Part shown: in pieces, positions 1 to 8,038 of the stretch
How positions within the stretch are numbered: the stretch's first letter is position 1
Layout of the letters: every line of letters starts with the position of its first letter
From: an uncultured Eubacteriales bacterium
GTDB taxonomy: Bacteria; Bacillota; Clostridia; Lachnospirales; Lachnospiraceae
Direction: 5' to 3'
DNA length: 57,413 nucleotides
NCBI GenBank assembly: GCA_900548855.1
Contig: URMF01000018.1
Location: forward strand, 1-57,413
The notes under the pieces: generated by a model
The model's database searches: none
Told to the model about the DNA's origin: nothing
What the model saw: only the letters and a program-made list of their open reading frames with translations
Translations under genes and position numbers: made by a program

Positions 1-66
1 CAGTTATTTTTCATAGAAAAGGAGCTGCGCACTAATTACTTAGTGCAACAGCCCCTTTCTTCTATG
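1..66. repeat. Hairpin repeat, copy A of an inverted pair
   Basis: Bases 1-58 match the reverse complement of 4811-4869 almost exactly. Within it GCACTAA and TTAGTGC form a stem around a TTAC loop, extended by GCTG/CAGC and by CATAGAA (12-18) with TTCTATG (60-66), so the whole unit is one long imperfect hairpin. It lies just after the stop of the leftmost minus-strand gene and could end its transcript. The copy starts at the window edge, so its outer limit is unknown. Confidence 0.8.
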
Positions 67-95
67 CGCTTAGTCCCACTTCCCAACTATCCTAA

Positions 96-1220
96 TCAGA
101 CTCTAATCCTTTTCACCTTCGACCACTTTCCATATACATTTGCATTCGTGGAATCTTTTTTATAGGCTCTCACACGAACATAGTATAGTTTGTTCTTTTT
201 CAGTTTACGGATTGTCCGGGTAAATGTTTTATTCTTTTTATAGGTTTTGCTGATGGTCGCTTTCTTTTTAAACTTCTTTGACGTAGATACCTGTATCTGA
301 TATCCCTGTGCCGATGAAACCTTCTTATAATTCACTGTCAGTTTGTTTTTCTCTGCGGAAAGGCTTTTTATAGAAGCCCTCTTCACGGTGACCTTTGACC
401 AATGGGCATAAACCGTCATATTCGCTTTTGCCTTTTTCCCAAACGCAATCTTCTTTCCACCTTTTTTTGCGGTATACCAGCCTTTAAACTTGTATCCTGC
501 GCGGGTTACATCAGGGAAATAATCCAACTTCTTGCTGACCAGCTCACATATTATCAAATCTTCCGTTCCATAATTCTTGTTGAACTTTATAAGATAATAT
601 CCTTCCGGAATCTTCTCCCAATGTGCATATAATGTCATATCAGATGTTATTATATTTGTCTGATTAATTTCTACTCCGTTATTTTTTTCTGTATACCAAC
701 CTACAAACACATATCCGTCTTTTTCCGGCTCTGCAGGAAAAAATTCAATAGAAGTATTTTTGTCAACCGCTATTGTACAATAGTGATTACCATCCTCCAA
801 TTCAAACCTAACATAATATTCCGTTGGTTCTTCCACAGGAGGGTACAAATTTTTGATAGCATCCTCGTCTAACACTGGATGTTTCTCTTCCTCTATTTCT
901 ATTACCGGAGGCTCCCATACCGGATATAATGTTGTATCCTCATAAAAAACCGTTTCAGATGTTACGATATTCCGGTCTTCTATGGCTACACCGGGATTCG
1001 TAATCCAATATGCAAGGGTGACTCCACCTTCCGCTTCGGGAATCCATAAATCTAACGTCTCCCCTGGATGAATCGTTTCTGTTTTTGTGATACCGTTACA
1101 GATGTATGTAATCGTAATAAACTCCGGCTCATCATTTTCCGTTGCCATGACTTTGGTTTGCGGCAACAAAACAAAGAAACACATAAATAGAAATATAAAT
1201 AGCAATTTTCTTTTTCTCAT
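96..1220 (-). CDS. Secreted InlB-repeat / fibronectin-like surface protein
   Basis: A 374-residue exported protein. A signal peptide (MRKRKLL then a hydrophobic stretch ending near VMA) is followed by three InlB B-type repeats recognisable by GW(Y)T...LYAHW endings, and by a C-terminal basic fibronectin-III-like domain ending in YGKWSKVKRIRV. The start at 1220 is chosen over the longer frame from 1268 because AAAGGGGGAG lies just upstream and the longer form would overlap the preceding gene. The C-terminal domain is clearly paralogous to that of the upstream gene, only 14 bases away, so the two are probably one transcript. No LPXTG sorting signal or enzyme motif is seen. Likely role: cell-surface or secreted adhesin-like protein; ligand unknown. 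Confidence 0.75.
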   Translation of the reverse strand: MRKRKLLFIFLFMCFFVLLPQTKVMATENDEPEFITITYICNGITKTETIHPGETLDLWIPEAEGGVTLAYWITNPGVAIEDRNIVTSETVFYEDTTLYPVWEPPVIEIEEEKHPVLDEDAIKNLYPPVEEPTEYYVRFELEDGNHYCTIAVDKNTSIEFFPAEPEKDGYVFVGWYTEKNNGVEINQTNIITSDMTLYAHWEKIPEGYYLIKFNKNYGTEDLIICELVSKKLDYFPDVTRAGYKFKGWYTAKKGGKKIAFGKKAKANMTVYAHWSKVTVKRASIKSLSAEKNKLTVNYKKVSSAQGYQIQVSTSKKFKKKATISKTYKKNKTFTRTIRKLKKNKLYYVRVRAYKKDSTNANVYGKWSKVKRIRV

Positions 1221-1234
1221 AACGCTCCCCCTTT

Positions 1235-4200
1235 CTACTTTACCTTGACTCTTTTCGTCTTGGACCATTTACCATATACCTTACTTTTTGCAGAATCTGT
1301 TTTATATGCACGTATTCTTATATAATATGTTTTTTTCTTCAGTTTTTTAATAGTTTTATTAAAAGTTTTGTTCCCTTTTATTGCAATTGTCTTTGTTGTC
1401 TCTTTCTTAAAACTATTTGATGTACTATATTGTATTTGGTATCCTTTTACACCTGCAAGTTTATTAAATTTCACTGATACAGTTTTCTTTTTCTCACTTT
1501 TTGCACTTTTAATGACTGCCCTTTTAACAGTAATTTTTTTCCAGTGCGCATATATGGTCGTATTCGATTTTATTTTTGTTGATGTTGTTACCTTCTTTCC
1601 TCCTGATTTCTTCGTATACCATCCTACAAAGTCATAACCCTTTCTTGTAACTTCTGCTAATTTTTTTATTTTCTTATTTTTTGCTCCTTCAATTTTTACT
1701 TTTTTAGGTTCGCCTCCATTTGCATCAAACGTAACCGTCACTGTATCCCTTGTTCCATAAAAATCACTATTTGTGTCTCTAAAATAAATGATAGTACCAT
1801 AATTATCCTGAACCGGATGATAATGACAGGAAATCCCATTTGTCTCCTGCAATGTCAAAAACATATATCGCATTGGGGCATTTTCTGATGCCCAACAAAA
1901 ATCGCAATAGTATTCTTTCCCATCAATAATAACCTGATTTATACTATGCACCGGACCATATTTTGAATTTCCTTTTTTATACTTGTTATATGCCTCAGGT
2001 GATTCCCAAACTGCACATGGCAAAGTTTCATACCCGCATTTCCCCAAAACCGCATGAGCCAATTTTGAATAGGAAGCGCAGACACCATGATGCGAGGCTT
2101 GTTTTCCCAAGTTTCTGCTTTGGCTTGTCTCTTCCAAAAACCATTTCAAATCATATATTTTCTGAGGATTATCATAGGCAGTATATTGAATCACATAATC
2201 ATTTACTACTTTTAATGCCTCGACTACGATTGTACTAGTATCGAATTTAAACACTTTATTTACCAGGTCATCTGTCAAAGAATTAACCCGATTGCAGATA
2301 TTATAATACTTCATAAATTTTGAAGCATCAATACCATATACCCATCCCTCAAAGTTAACTGCATCCTTTATCTCCCAGTCGTTTACTTTCATCCCATATC
2401 CGATATTTGTACACCCGTTAAGCTTTTCCTCCTTCTCTACATAGGGAGTCTGAATAATTAATAAATACTGAAAATACTTGCAATTCATAAATGTTAATGC
2501 TCTTTTTAATTTCTGAATTGACAATCCGGATTTTATAACATAATATCCCTTTTTCTTTGCTCTATTAACATTCAATTTATAGTTACTTGGAACAATGCAA
2601 ATCTTAGAAGCGCTTTTACCTGCCTTCACTATTTTATTGTACAGTACATCTGCATTTTTTTCATCCTCTTTCGAAAAACTTGTCTTATCTAACGTATATC
2701 TTTCTCCTTTTCCACTATTATAATAATATATATGTCCCGTATTATTCCTGTTCAAATAGTAATTAGGAATCATTGACAAAGTCTCTGCTGTAACCAAATC
2801 ATCTAAATCTGATTCCCATACCCCATATAAATCAATCGTTTTATTTGATGAAATCAGCCATCTGCTATTATCTGTCAATATGTCCTTAACTCCCACAGGA
2901 TAATGTTGTGACCATCCTAAAAAAGTATCATTTTCCTGTTGCGGATTGGGCGTATTATACTGACCAAGTGTATCACCATAATGAATTTCTATTGTTTTGC
3001 TATACTCCGGAAAATTTACTGTATATGTATTTGTTTCATTCTCCCTTTCATATAGCGAATAAATTTTTATATTGTCATCAAGATTGACAATATCCTCTTC
3101 ATTTATTTTCACTCCATCTTCAAATGCCCATCCCTTAAATATTAATTTAAAGCCTGAATACTCCTGATCTGGCAATGCTTCGAGATACTTTCCCCATGTT
3201 GTTCCATTTATGACCTGTTTAGTATATGTTTGTAAAGGAACTTTGTTATCCACCAATATAACAGTGTATTCTTCTGCGCTCTCACTGACTCCGATAAAAA
3301 CAAGAAACAGAGAATCCATATTCAATTTACTGAAATTTTCTGCGGTGATATCCATATTGTTATCTGCAAACGGTGAAAACATCTGCTGCTTTCCGGAATC
3401 TTCGTCCTCATAATCTATACATACTTCTGTATCTGAATCCATATAAAATACATTCTTTCCTAACCTGATTCCATTTTCATTTACATGAATCAAAAGTGTT
3501 TCCAACAAACAATCCGACCCAAAAGCAAGCTCATCTATGGCAGAAACGCTGTCTGTTATTTCTATTGTATGAATATCATTAAAATAAAATGCTTTAGAAT
3601 GGATAGTTTCAACTCCACCTGGAATCACCATCTCTGAAAACCCACAATTTTGAAACGCTGAAACCCCAATCGTTTTAACATTATCTAAATTTACAGATTG
3701 CAAACTTGAATATCCCTTGAAACAATTGTCACTAATTGTGTCAATAAAAGAAGGTAAAATCACTTCTTTCGCATCATGCCATATATAAAAAGTATTAGTA
3801 AGCACATTAGAACCATACGTCGGAAGAATTTTTATCTTTTTTACACTTTCTCTATAAGCTTCCATGCTCAAATTATTTACATTCGCAATGGAAGCAAGTG
3901 TAACTGTTTTGCCGGAAGAACCTTGGAAGCTCAAATTTTCAAAATATCCCGGTGCCTTATTACTGCTAATCAGAAGGCATTTATTTCTGGAATCTATAAC
4001 TGCAACAGAACCATCCTTTTCTCCTGTATAAGAACAACAGTCATTTATTTCCGTATCAAAAACAATATATTGCCCTTCTTTGACCATCTGATCCAATTTC
4101 ATAAAAAGTGATTCTGACAATGTATCTTGTTCTGTAAGAAACTCTATGATAATCATATCATATCCCGAAATATTTTCCACAGTCAAGTCTTCTGTTACAA

Positions 4201-4576
4201 TATACTCAAATGATACATGTTCCGGAATATTTTCACCTGCGTATATCACATTTTTATACAATTCCCATGTTGTGGATAAAGTGTATGAAATAGCCGAGCT
4301 TTCCTCATCATCCTCTTCTCCTATTACAAGAATTTTTCCGGTTACCTTATTGTTATCAGTATCTATCGCCTCCCAATGTTCCGTATCTTTCATCAAATAA
4401 AAAGAATCATAAATATGCAATTCCTGATATCCATTGGACCAGTATGCGCAAAAATCTGTAATCGTATATTCACTTTCCAACTCCTCCGCAATCGTTGTTA
4501 TGGAGCATAGATACATACAGATCACAAATAGCAATGTTAAAAATTTTCTTTTTGATTGTACAATAAATTTAAACAT
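1235..4576 (-). CDS. Large secreted protein: LRR, InlB repeats, transglutaminase-like domain
   Basis: An exported protein of 1113 residues. After a signal peptide come BspA-type leucine-rich repeats in the second quarter (ILPSFIDTISDNCF, VIPGGVETIHSKAF), InlB-type repeats in the middle, a transglutaminase-like segment near residues 860-940 with a plausible Cys (HGVCASYSK), His (GPVHSINQV) and Asp (YYCDFCW) triad, one more InlB repeat (GWYTKKSGG) and a basic fibronectin-like tail ending YGKWSKTKRVKVK. Start 4576 is chosen because GAGAGGGAAAGG sits upstream; 4618 would place this inside the coding region. The triad suggests proteolytic or crosslinking activity at the cell surface, but this is inference. 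It is flanked by inverted hairpin repeats and by a transposase relic, so horizontal origin is possible. Confidence 0.75.
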   Translation of the reverse strand: MFKFIVQSKRKFLTLLFVICMYLCSITTIAEELESEYTITDFCAYWSNGYQELHIYDSFYLMKDTEHWEAIDTDNNKVTGKILVIGEEDDEESSAISYTLSTTWELYKNVIYAGENIPEHVSFEYIVTEDLTVENISGYDMIIIEFLTEQDTLSESLFMKLDQMVKEGQYIVFDTEINDCCSYTGEKDGSVAVIDSRNKCLLISSNKAPGYFENLSFQGSSGKTVTLASIANVNNLSMEAYRESVKKIKILPTYGSNVLTNTFYIWHDAKEVILPSFIDTISDNCFKGYSSLQSVNLDNVKTIGVSAFQNCGFSEMVIPGGVETIHSKAFYFNDIHTIEITDSVSAIDELAFGSDCLLETLLIHVNENGIRLGKNVFYMDSDTEVCIDYEDEDSGKQQMFSPFADNNMDITAENFSKLNMDSLFLVFIGVSESAEEYTVILVDNKVPLQTYTKQVINGTTWGKYLEALPDQEYSGFKLIFKGWAFEDGVKINEEDIVNLDDNIKIYSLYERENETNTYTVNFPEYSKTIEIHYGDTLGQYNTPNPQQENDTFLGWSQHYPVGVKDILTDNSRWLISSNKTIDLYGVWESDLDDLVTAETLSMIPNYYLNRNNTGHIYYYNSGKGERYTLDKTSFSKEDEKNADVLYNKIVKAGKSASKICIVPSNYKLNVNRAKKKGYYVIKSGLSIQKLKRALTFMNCKYFQYLLIIQTPYVEKEEKLNGCTNIGYGMKVNDWEIKDAVNFEGWVYGIDASKFMKYYNICNRVNSLTDDLVNKVFKFDTSTIVVEALKVVNDYVIQYTAYDNPQKIYDLKWFLEETSQSRNLGKQASHHGVCASYSKLAHAVLGKCGYETLPCAVWESPEAYNKYKKGNSKYGPVHSINQVIIDGKEYYCDFCWASENAPMRYMFLTLQETNGISCHYHPVQDNYGTIIYFRDTNSDFYGTRDTVTVTFDANGGEPKKVKIEGAKNKKIKKLAEVTRKGYDFVGWYTKKSGGKKVTTSTKIKSNTTIYAHWKKITVKRAVIKSAKSEKKKTVSVKFNKLAGVKGYQIQYSTSNSFKKETTKTIAIKGNKTFNKTIKKLKKKTYYIRIRAYKTDSAKSKVYGKWSKTKRVKVK

Positions 4577-4810
4577 TTTACGCCTTTCCCTCTCTATATG
4601 CATTAAAAGCTCATTCATATGTATTTTTTATACCAGTATTTCTACTGTATAAACGCAATACTCATATACTACACATTGCTTATTTTTTGCTTTTTTAGTA
4701 TGATTTAACAGTATCATATTTACATTACTAGTGCAATATGCTTTATCAATTTTTGTAGCAAATCCACAAAAACAATACTCGGAAATATTTTTACAAACAA
4801 CTATTATAAA

Positions 4811-4869
4811 AGGGGGTGTTGCACTAAGTAATTAGTGCGCAGCTCCTTTTCTATGAAAAAAAATAACTG
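4811..4869. repeat. Hairpin repeat, copy B of an inverted pair
   Basis: This is the opposite-orientation partner of bases 1-58, with the same GCACTAA/TTAGTGC stem and the same AAAATAACTG outer end. Together the copies bracket the two surface-protein genes. It lies upstream of the divergent end of the large gene, where no gene needs a terminator. Confidence 0.8.
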
Positions 4870-4954
4870 CCAGACCTCGAAAGAATCTGACAGTTGGTGT
4901 AAAATCAATGTATGACCAAACACATTAACTTACAGAAAAATTATAGTCTAAATC

Positions 4955-5131
4955 AAAGTGGATATCAACTTCATGTTCCTTCTGGAGGGTGCACCAGCTC
5001 CAGATTATGCAACATTCGCACATTTCCAGAGCATTCATTTTGCACCCTGCTCTAAACGCATTCTTGCTGAAATGTCCAATGCACTTTTTAATCTGGGGGA
5101 AATTTCAGGTGAAACCATTTTTATAGAATGA
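4955..5131 (+). pseudogene. IS1182-type transposase fragment
   Basis: Reading from 4955 in one frame gives a transposase-like stretch containing DINFMFLLEGAPAPDYATFA and later LGEISGETIFIE, then a TGA stop at 5129. This resembles the N-terminal third of IS1182-family transposases, where the motif continues as DGTK(I)E. Here that part is destroyed by an indel and stops, and nothing recognisable of the catalytic remainder follows. There is no start codon, and a stop lies just upstream. It is a relic, too short for certain family assignment. Confidence 0.7.
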
Positions 5132-5181
5132 CAAAATAAATCGGAGCTTTTTCTTGAGATTAATATAAAAACAGTGAAAAT

Positions 5182-5240
5182 GAAGCTGCCGCCTCACGAA
5201 TTTTCATTCGTTAAAGCGACAGCCCCAATCCTTTTTTATT
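5182..5240 (+). terminator. Hairpin with T-run upstream of the hydrogenase gene
   Basis: GCTGCCGC (5184) pairs with GCGACAGC (5216), with an inner ACGAAT/ATTCGT stem, followed by CCCCAATCCTTTTTT. Its layout (GCTG ... CAGCCCC + T-run) resembles the hairpin repeats at 1-66 and 4811-4869. The remaining 4619-5330 interval holds only that repeat, the transposase relic and this hairpin. Confidence 0.6.
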
Positions 5241-5330
5241 TCTTCATAAGTTTTTTATAGAAAAATCGTCATAAGTATTATATAATAAACAGGATGGTGA
5301 TAAACAGGATTAACCAAAGGAGATGAAAAA

Positions 5331-6839
5331 GTGCGAAATATAGTAACCAACGTGAAGCGTCTTAGAAAACAGGTATTTACGGAAATTGCAAATGTTGCCT
5401 ATGAATCAGAGAACATTATTGATGATATTGAGGCGATACCATATAAGATAACTCCGGGGGATACCCCTCAGTATTGTGAGAGCATTTACAGGGAACGTGC
5501 GATTACCAGAGAGCGGATTCGTCTTGCCATGGGTATGTCGCTTCGTCCGGAGGACAAGCCGGTACATCTGACCCAGGGAATTGAGGAGAGCAACATTGAT
5601 GAGAAATACTATGAGCCGCCTCTGATGCAGGTGATTCCTGCTGCCTGTAATGCCTGTGAGCATAACGTCTATGAGGTGAGCGACCAATGCAAGGGCTGTG
5701 TGGCACATCCGTGTATGGAGGTATGTCCGGTGGGTGCCATACATATGGAAAATGGGAAATCGGTTATTGATAAAAATATCTGTATCAAGTGTGGCAAATG
5801 TAAAAGCCACTGTCCATATGATGCGATTTCCCATAAGCGGCGTCCCTGTGCAGATGCCTGTGGCGCAAATGCCATTGTCAGTGACGAATTGGGACGCGCC
5901 AAGATTGATGAGAAGAAATGTGTGTCCTGTGGCATGTGTATGGTAAACTGTCCTTTTGGTGCCATTGCGGATAAATCCCAAATTTTTCAGTTGATTCGCG
6001 CGCTTCGCTCCGGACGGGAAATCTATGCTGCCATTGCGCCTGCGTTTGTGGGTCAGTTCGGGGAATATGCAACACCGGATAAGATAAAAGCGGCATTGCT
6101 TAAGCTGGGTTTTGCCGGTGTTTACGAGGTTGCTATGGGTGCGGATATGGGTGCCATGACAGAAGCGGAGCACTATGTCAAGGAGGTTGCTACCGGAAAG
6201 GTTCCATTTTTGTTAACCTCCTGTTGTCCGTCATGGGCAATGCTTTCCAAAAAGCATTTTCCGGAAACGATTGACAAGATTTCCAATGCGCTTACGCCGA
6301 TGGTTGCCACTGCGAGAATGATTAAAAAGGAGCATCCGGAAGCTTCGGTTGTATTTATCGGACCATGTGCAGCAAAGAAATTAGAGGCAATGCGGAAGAC
6401 AGTGCGGAGTGATGTGGATTTTGTAATTACTTTTGAGGAATTGGATGCGATGTTCCTTTCAAGAGATATCGAATTTGATGATTTCCGGGTTGGAGTTCCG
6501 GTGGAGGATGCGACAGGTGCCGGACGCGGCTATGCCGTGGCAGGAGGAGTTGCCAAGGCAATTGAGGAATGTATTAATGAATATTATCCGGGAACGGAGG
6601 TTCATATCGAGCATGCGGAGGGACTGGATGAGTGCCGGAAAATGCTGATGCTTGCAAAAGCCGGAAAGAAAAACGGCTGCTTGATTGAAGGTATGGGCTG
6701 TCCTGGCGGATGTGTTGCCGGTGCAGGAACCAATATTCCGATTAATAAGGCAGTGGTTCATGTTCGTAATTTTGTGAATTCTACAAAGAAGACGATTCCG
6801 GATAAGGATGTTGTGAAGGACTATCATCCGGAGGAATAA
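5331..6839 (+). CDS. Monomeric [FeFe] hydrogenase, group B-like
   Basis: A cytoplasmic iron hydrogenase, catalysing reversible proton/H2 exchange with ferredoxin-type partners. The N-terminal half (residues about 100-215) holds several Cys-rich [4Fe-4S] motifs (CNACEH, CKGC, CIKCGKCKSHCP, CVSCGMCMVNCP). The H-cluster domain follows, with TSCCPSW (C298/C299), IGPCAAKK (C346) and GMGCPGGCVAG (C457, C461). The GPC and GMGC variants, rather than MPC and MAC, are what I associate with group B enzymes. GTG start with AAAGGAGATG upstream. No N-terminal [2Fe-2S] domain. Length 502 aa. It is followed closely by a small membrane protein and an AEC carrier. Group B hydrogenases are poorly characterised, so physiological direction is open. 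Confidence 0.88.
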   Translation: MRNIVTNVKRLRKQVFTEIANVAYESENIIDDIEAIPYKITPGDTPQYCESIYRERAITRERIRLAMGMSLRPEDKPVHLTQGIEESNIDEKYYEPPLMQVIPAACNACEHNVYEVSDQCKGCVAHPCMEVCPVGAIHMENGKSVIDKNICIKCGKCKSHCPYDAISHKRRPCADACGANAIVSDELGRAKIDEKKCVSCGMCMVNCPFGAIADKSQIFQLIRALRSGREIYAAIAPAFVGQFGEYATPDKIKAALLKLGFAGVYEVAMGADMGAMTEAEHYVKEVATGKVPFLLTSCCPSWAMLSKKHFPETIDKISNALTPMVATARMIKKEHPEASVVFIGPCAAKKLEAMRKTVRSDVDFVITFEELDAMFLSRDIEFDDFRVGVPVEDATGAGRGYAVAGGVAKAIEECINEYYPGTEVHIEHAEGLDECRKMLMLAKAGKKNGCLIEGMGCPGGCVAGAGTNIPINKAVVHVRNFVNSTKKTIPDKDVVKDYHPEE

Positions 6840-6862
6840 TCAGGGAAGGGAGTAGAGATACG

Positions 6863-7012
6863 TTGAATTGGTTAGTTGGTATGGCAAACACTGGTGATGC
6901 TTCAAAGCCGTGGCTGATTGCAATCTGCATGATAGTCTCCATTGTTGTTGTGGCTGCCCTCTTTATAATCGGACAGAATGGCAAGGAAAACGATGAGGAA
7001 GAGGAAGACTAG
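6863..7012 (+). CDS. Small membrane protein with acidic tail
   Basis: A 49-residue ORF from a TTG start (AAGGGAGT upstream), or 43 residues from an ATG at 6881. It has an NTGD motif followed by one hydrophobic segment (WLIAICMIVSIVVVAALFII) and a strongly acidic C-terminus (DEEEED). The NTGD-plus-membrane-segment arrangement faintly recalls sorting-signal tails, but the basic anchor is replaced by acidic residues. The stop is 3 bases before the AEC carrier start, and the carrier's ribosome binding site lies inside this ORF, which supports translation as part of an operon. Function unknown; a partner of the carrier is one guess. Confidence 0.5.
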   Translation: MNWLVGMANTGDASKPWLIAICMIVSIVVVAALFIIGQNGKENDEEEED

Positions 7013-7015
7013 GAT

Positions 7016-7963
7016 ATGAATAATTTTATATACAGCCTGAATGCGACAATGCCGGTTTTTCTTGTCATGATATTTGGCTGGTGGCTTAAGAGGATACATT
7101 TACTGACGGATGATTTTGTATCTGTGGCAGATAAGCTGGTCTTTAAGGCAGCGCTGCCGGTATTGGTTTTTAAGGATATTGCAGGGGCAGATTTAACAAA
7201 GGATTTTAATCTCAAATTTGTTCTGTTTTGCTTTTTAGGGACCTGTGTGTTTTTTGGTATGACATGGCTGCTGGCAGAGATATTCATAAAAGATAAGAGT
7301 ATAATTGGAAGCTTTGTACAGGGAAGCTTTCGGGGAAGTGCAGCAATTCTTGGCATTGCCTTTGCTGAAAACATTTATGGAAGCAGTGGTCTGGTTCCCA
7401 TGATGATTGTGGCATCCATACCATTATTTAATATTTTTTCGGTCATTGTATTGATGCGGAGTGCAAATGCAGAAGAGACAGACAAGGGTGCTGTGGTAAA
7501 GAAGACGCTTAAGGGGATAGTGACAAATCCCATTATTATAGGGATTTTTGCCGGTATTCCCTTTGCCCTGTTAAAGCTTTCGTTTCCTGTAATAATTGAA
7601 AAATCAATTAACAGCGTGGCAAGCCTTTCTACGCCGCTGGCATTGATTACCATTGGTGCAGGCTTTTCTACCGGGGCGGCGCTTGAAAAGTGGAAGCCTG
7701 TTGCAGTTGCTTCTTTAATTAAATTAGTGATTATTCCGGGTATTTTTCTTCCGGTGGCGGTATGGATGGGCTTTCGGAATGAAGAAATGGTGGCATTGTT
7801 GATTTTGACGGGGGCGCCGACTACAGTCAGTTCTTATATTATGGCAAAAAATATGGGCAATGACAGCGTGCTGGCATCCGGAATTGTGGTGATGACTACC
7901 CTGCTGTCCTCAATTACCCTTACCGCAATTATTTTTATATTGAAGAGTAATTCTATTATATAG
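7016..7963 (+). CDS. AEC-family organic-anion carrier
   Basis: A 315-residue integral membrane protein with about ten hydrophobic segments and the family layout of auxin efflux carriers/malate permeases, including the polar-flanked GIAFAENIYG and TIGAGFSTGAA regions and the C-terminal LTGAPTTVSSYIMAKNMG signature. Bacterial members usually carry malate, malonate or other organic acids. It lies directly between the hydrogenase/small-membrane-protein genes and a Re-citrate-synthase-like gene, so a dicarboxylate or tricarboxylate substrate is plausible. ATG at 7016 has a GAGG site inside the preceding small ORF. Substrate unproven. Confidence 0.8.
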   Translation: MNNFIYSLNATMPVFLVMIFGWWLKRIHLLTDDFVSVADKLVFKAALPVLVFKDIAGADLTKDFNLKFVLFCFLGTCVFFGMTWLLAEIFIKDKSIIGSFVQGSFRGSAAILGIAFAENIYGSSGLVPMMIVASIPLFNIFSVIVLMRSANAEETDKGAVVKKTLKGIVTNPIIIGIFAGIPFALLKLSFPVIIEKSINSVASLSTPLALITIGAGFSTGAALEKWKPVAVASLIKLVIIPGIFLPVAVWMGFRNEEMVALLILTGAPTTVSSYIMAKNMGNDSVLASGIVVMTTLLSSITLTAIIFILKSNSII

Positions 7964-8038
7964 GGTATAAATGGAGTTTAGCAGAAAGAAGGAATTCAAT
8001 AAAATAAGCATTATGCGAGAGTGAAGAGAGGATAAAAA

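Noticed and set aside
5258..5286. Full -35/-10 promoter for the hydrogenase
   Set aside because: TATAAT at 5281 is good, but no acceptable -35 lies at 16-18 bases; not listed as a promoter.
5406..6173. 255-codon ORF antisense to the hydrogenase gene
   Set aside because: It is a frame shadow of a strongly conserved gene, has no ribosome binding site, and its translation resembles no family.
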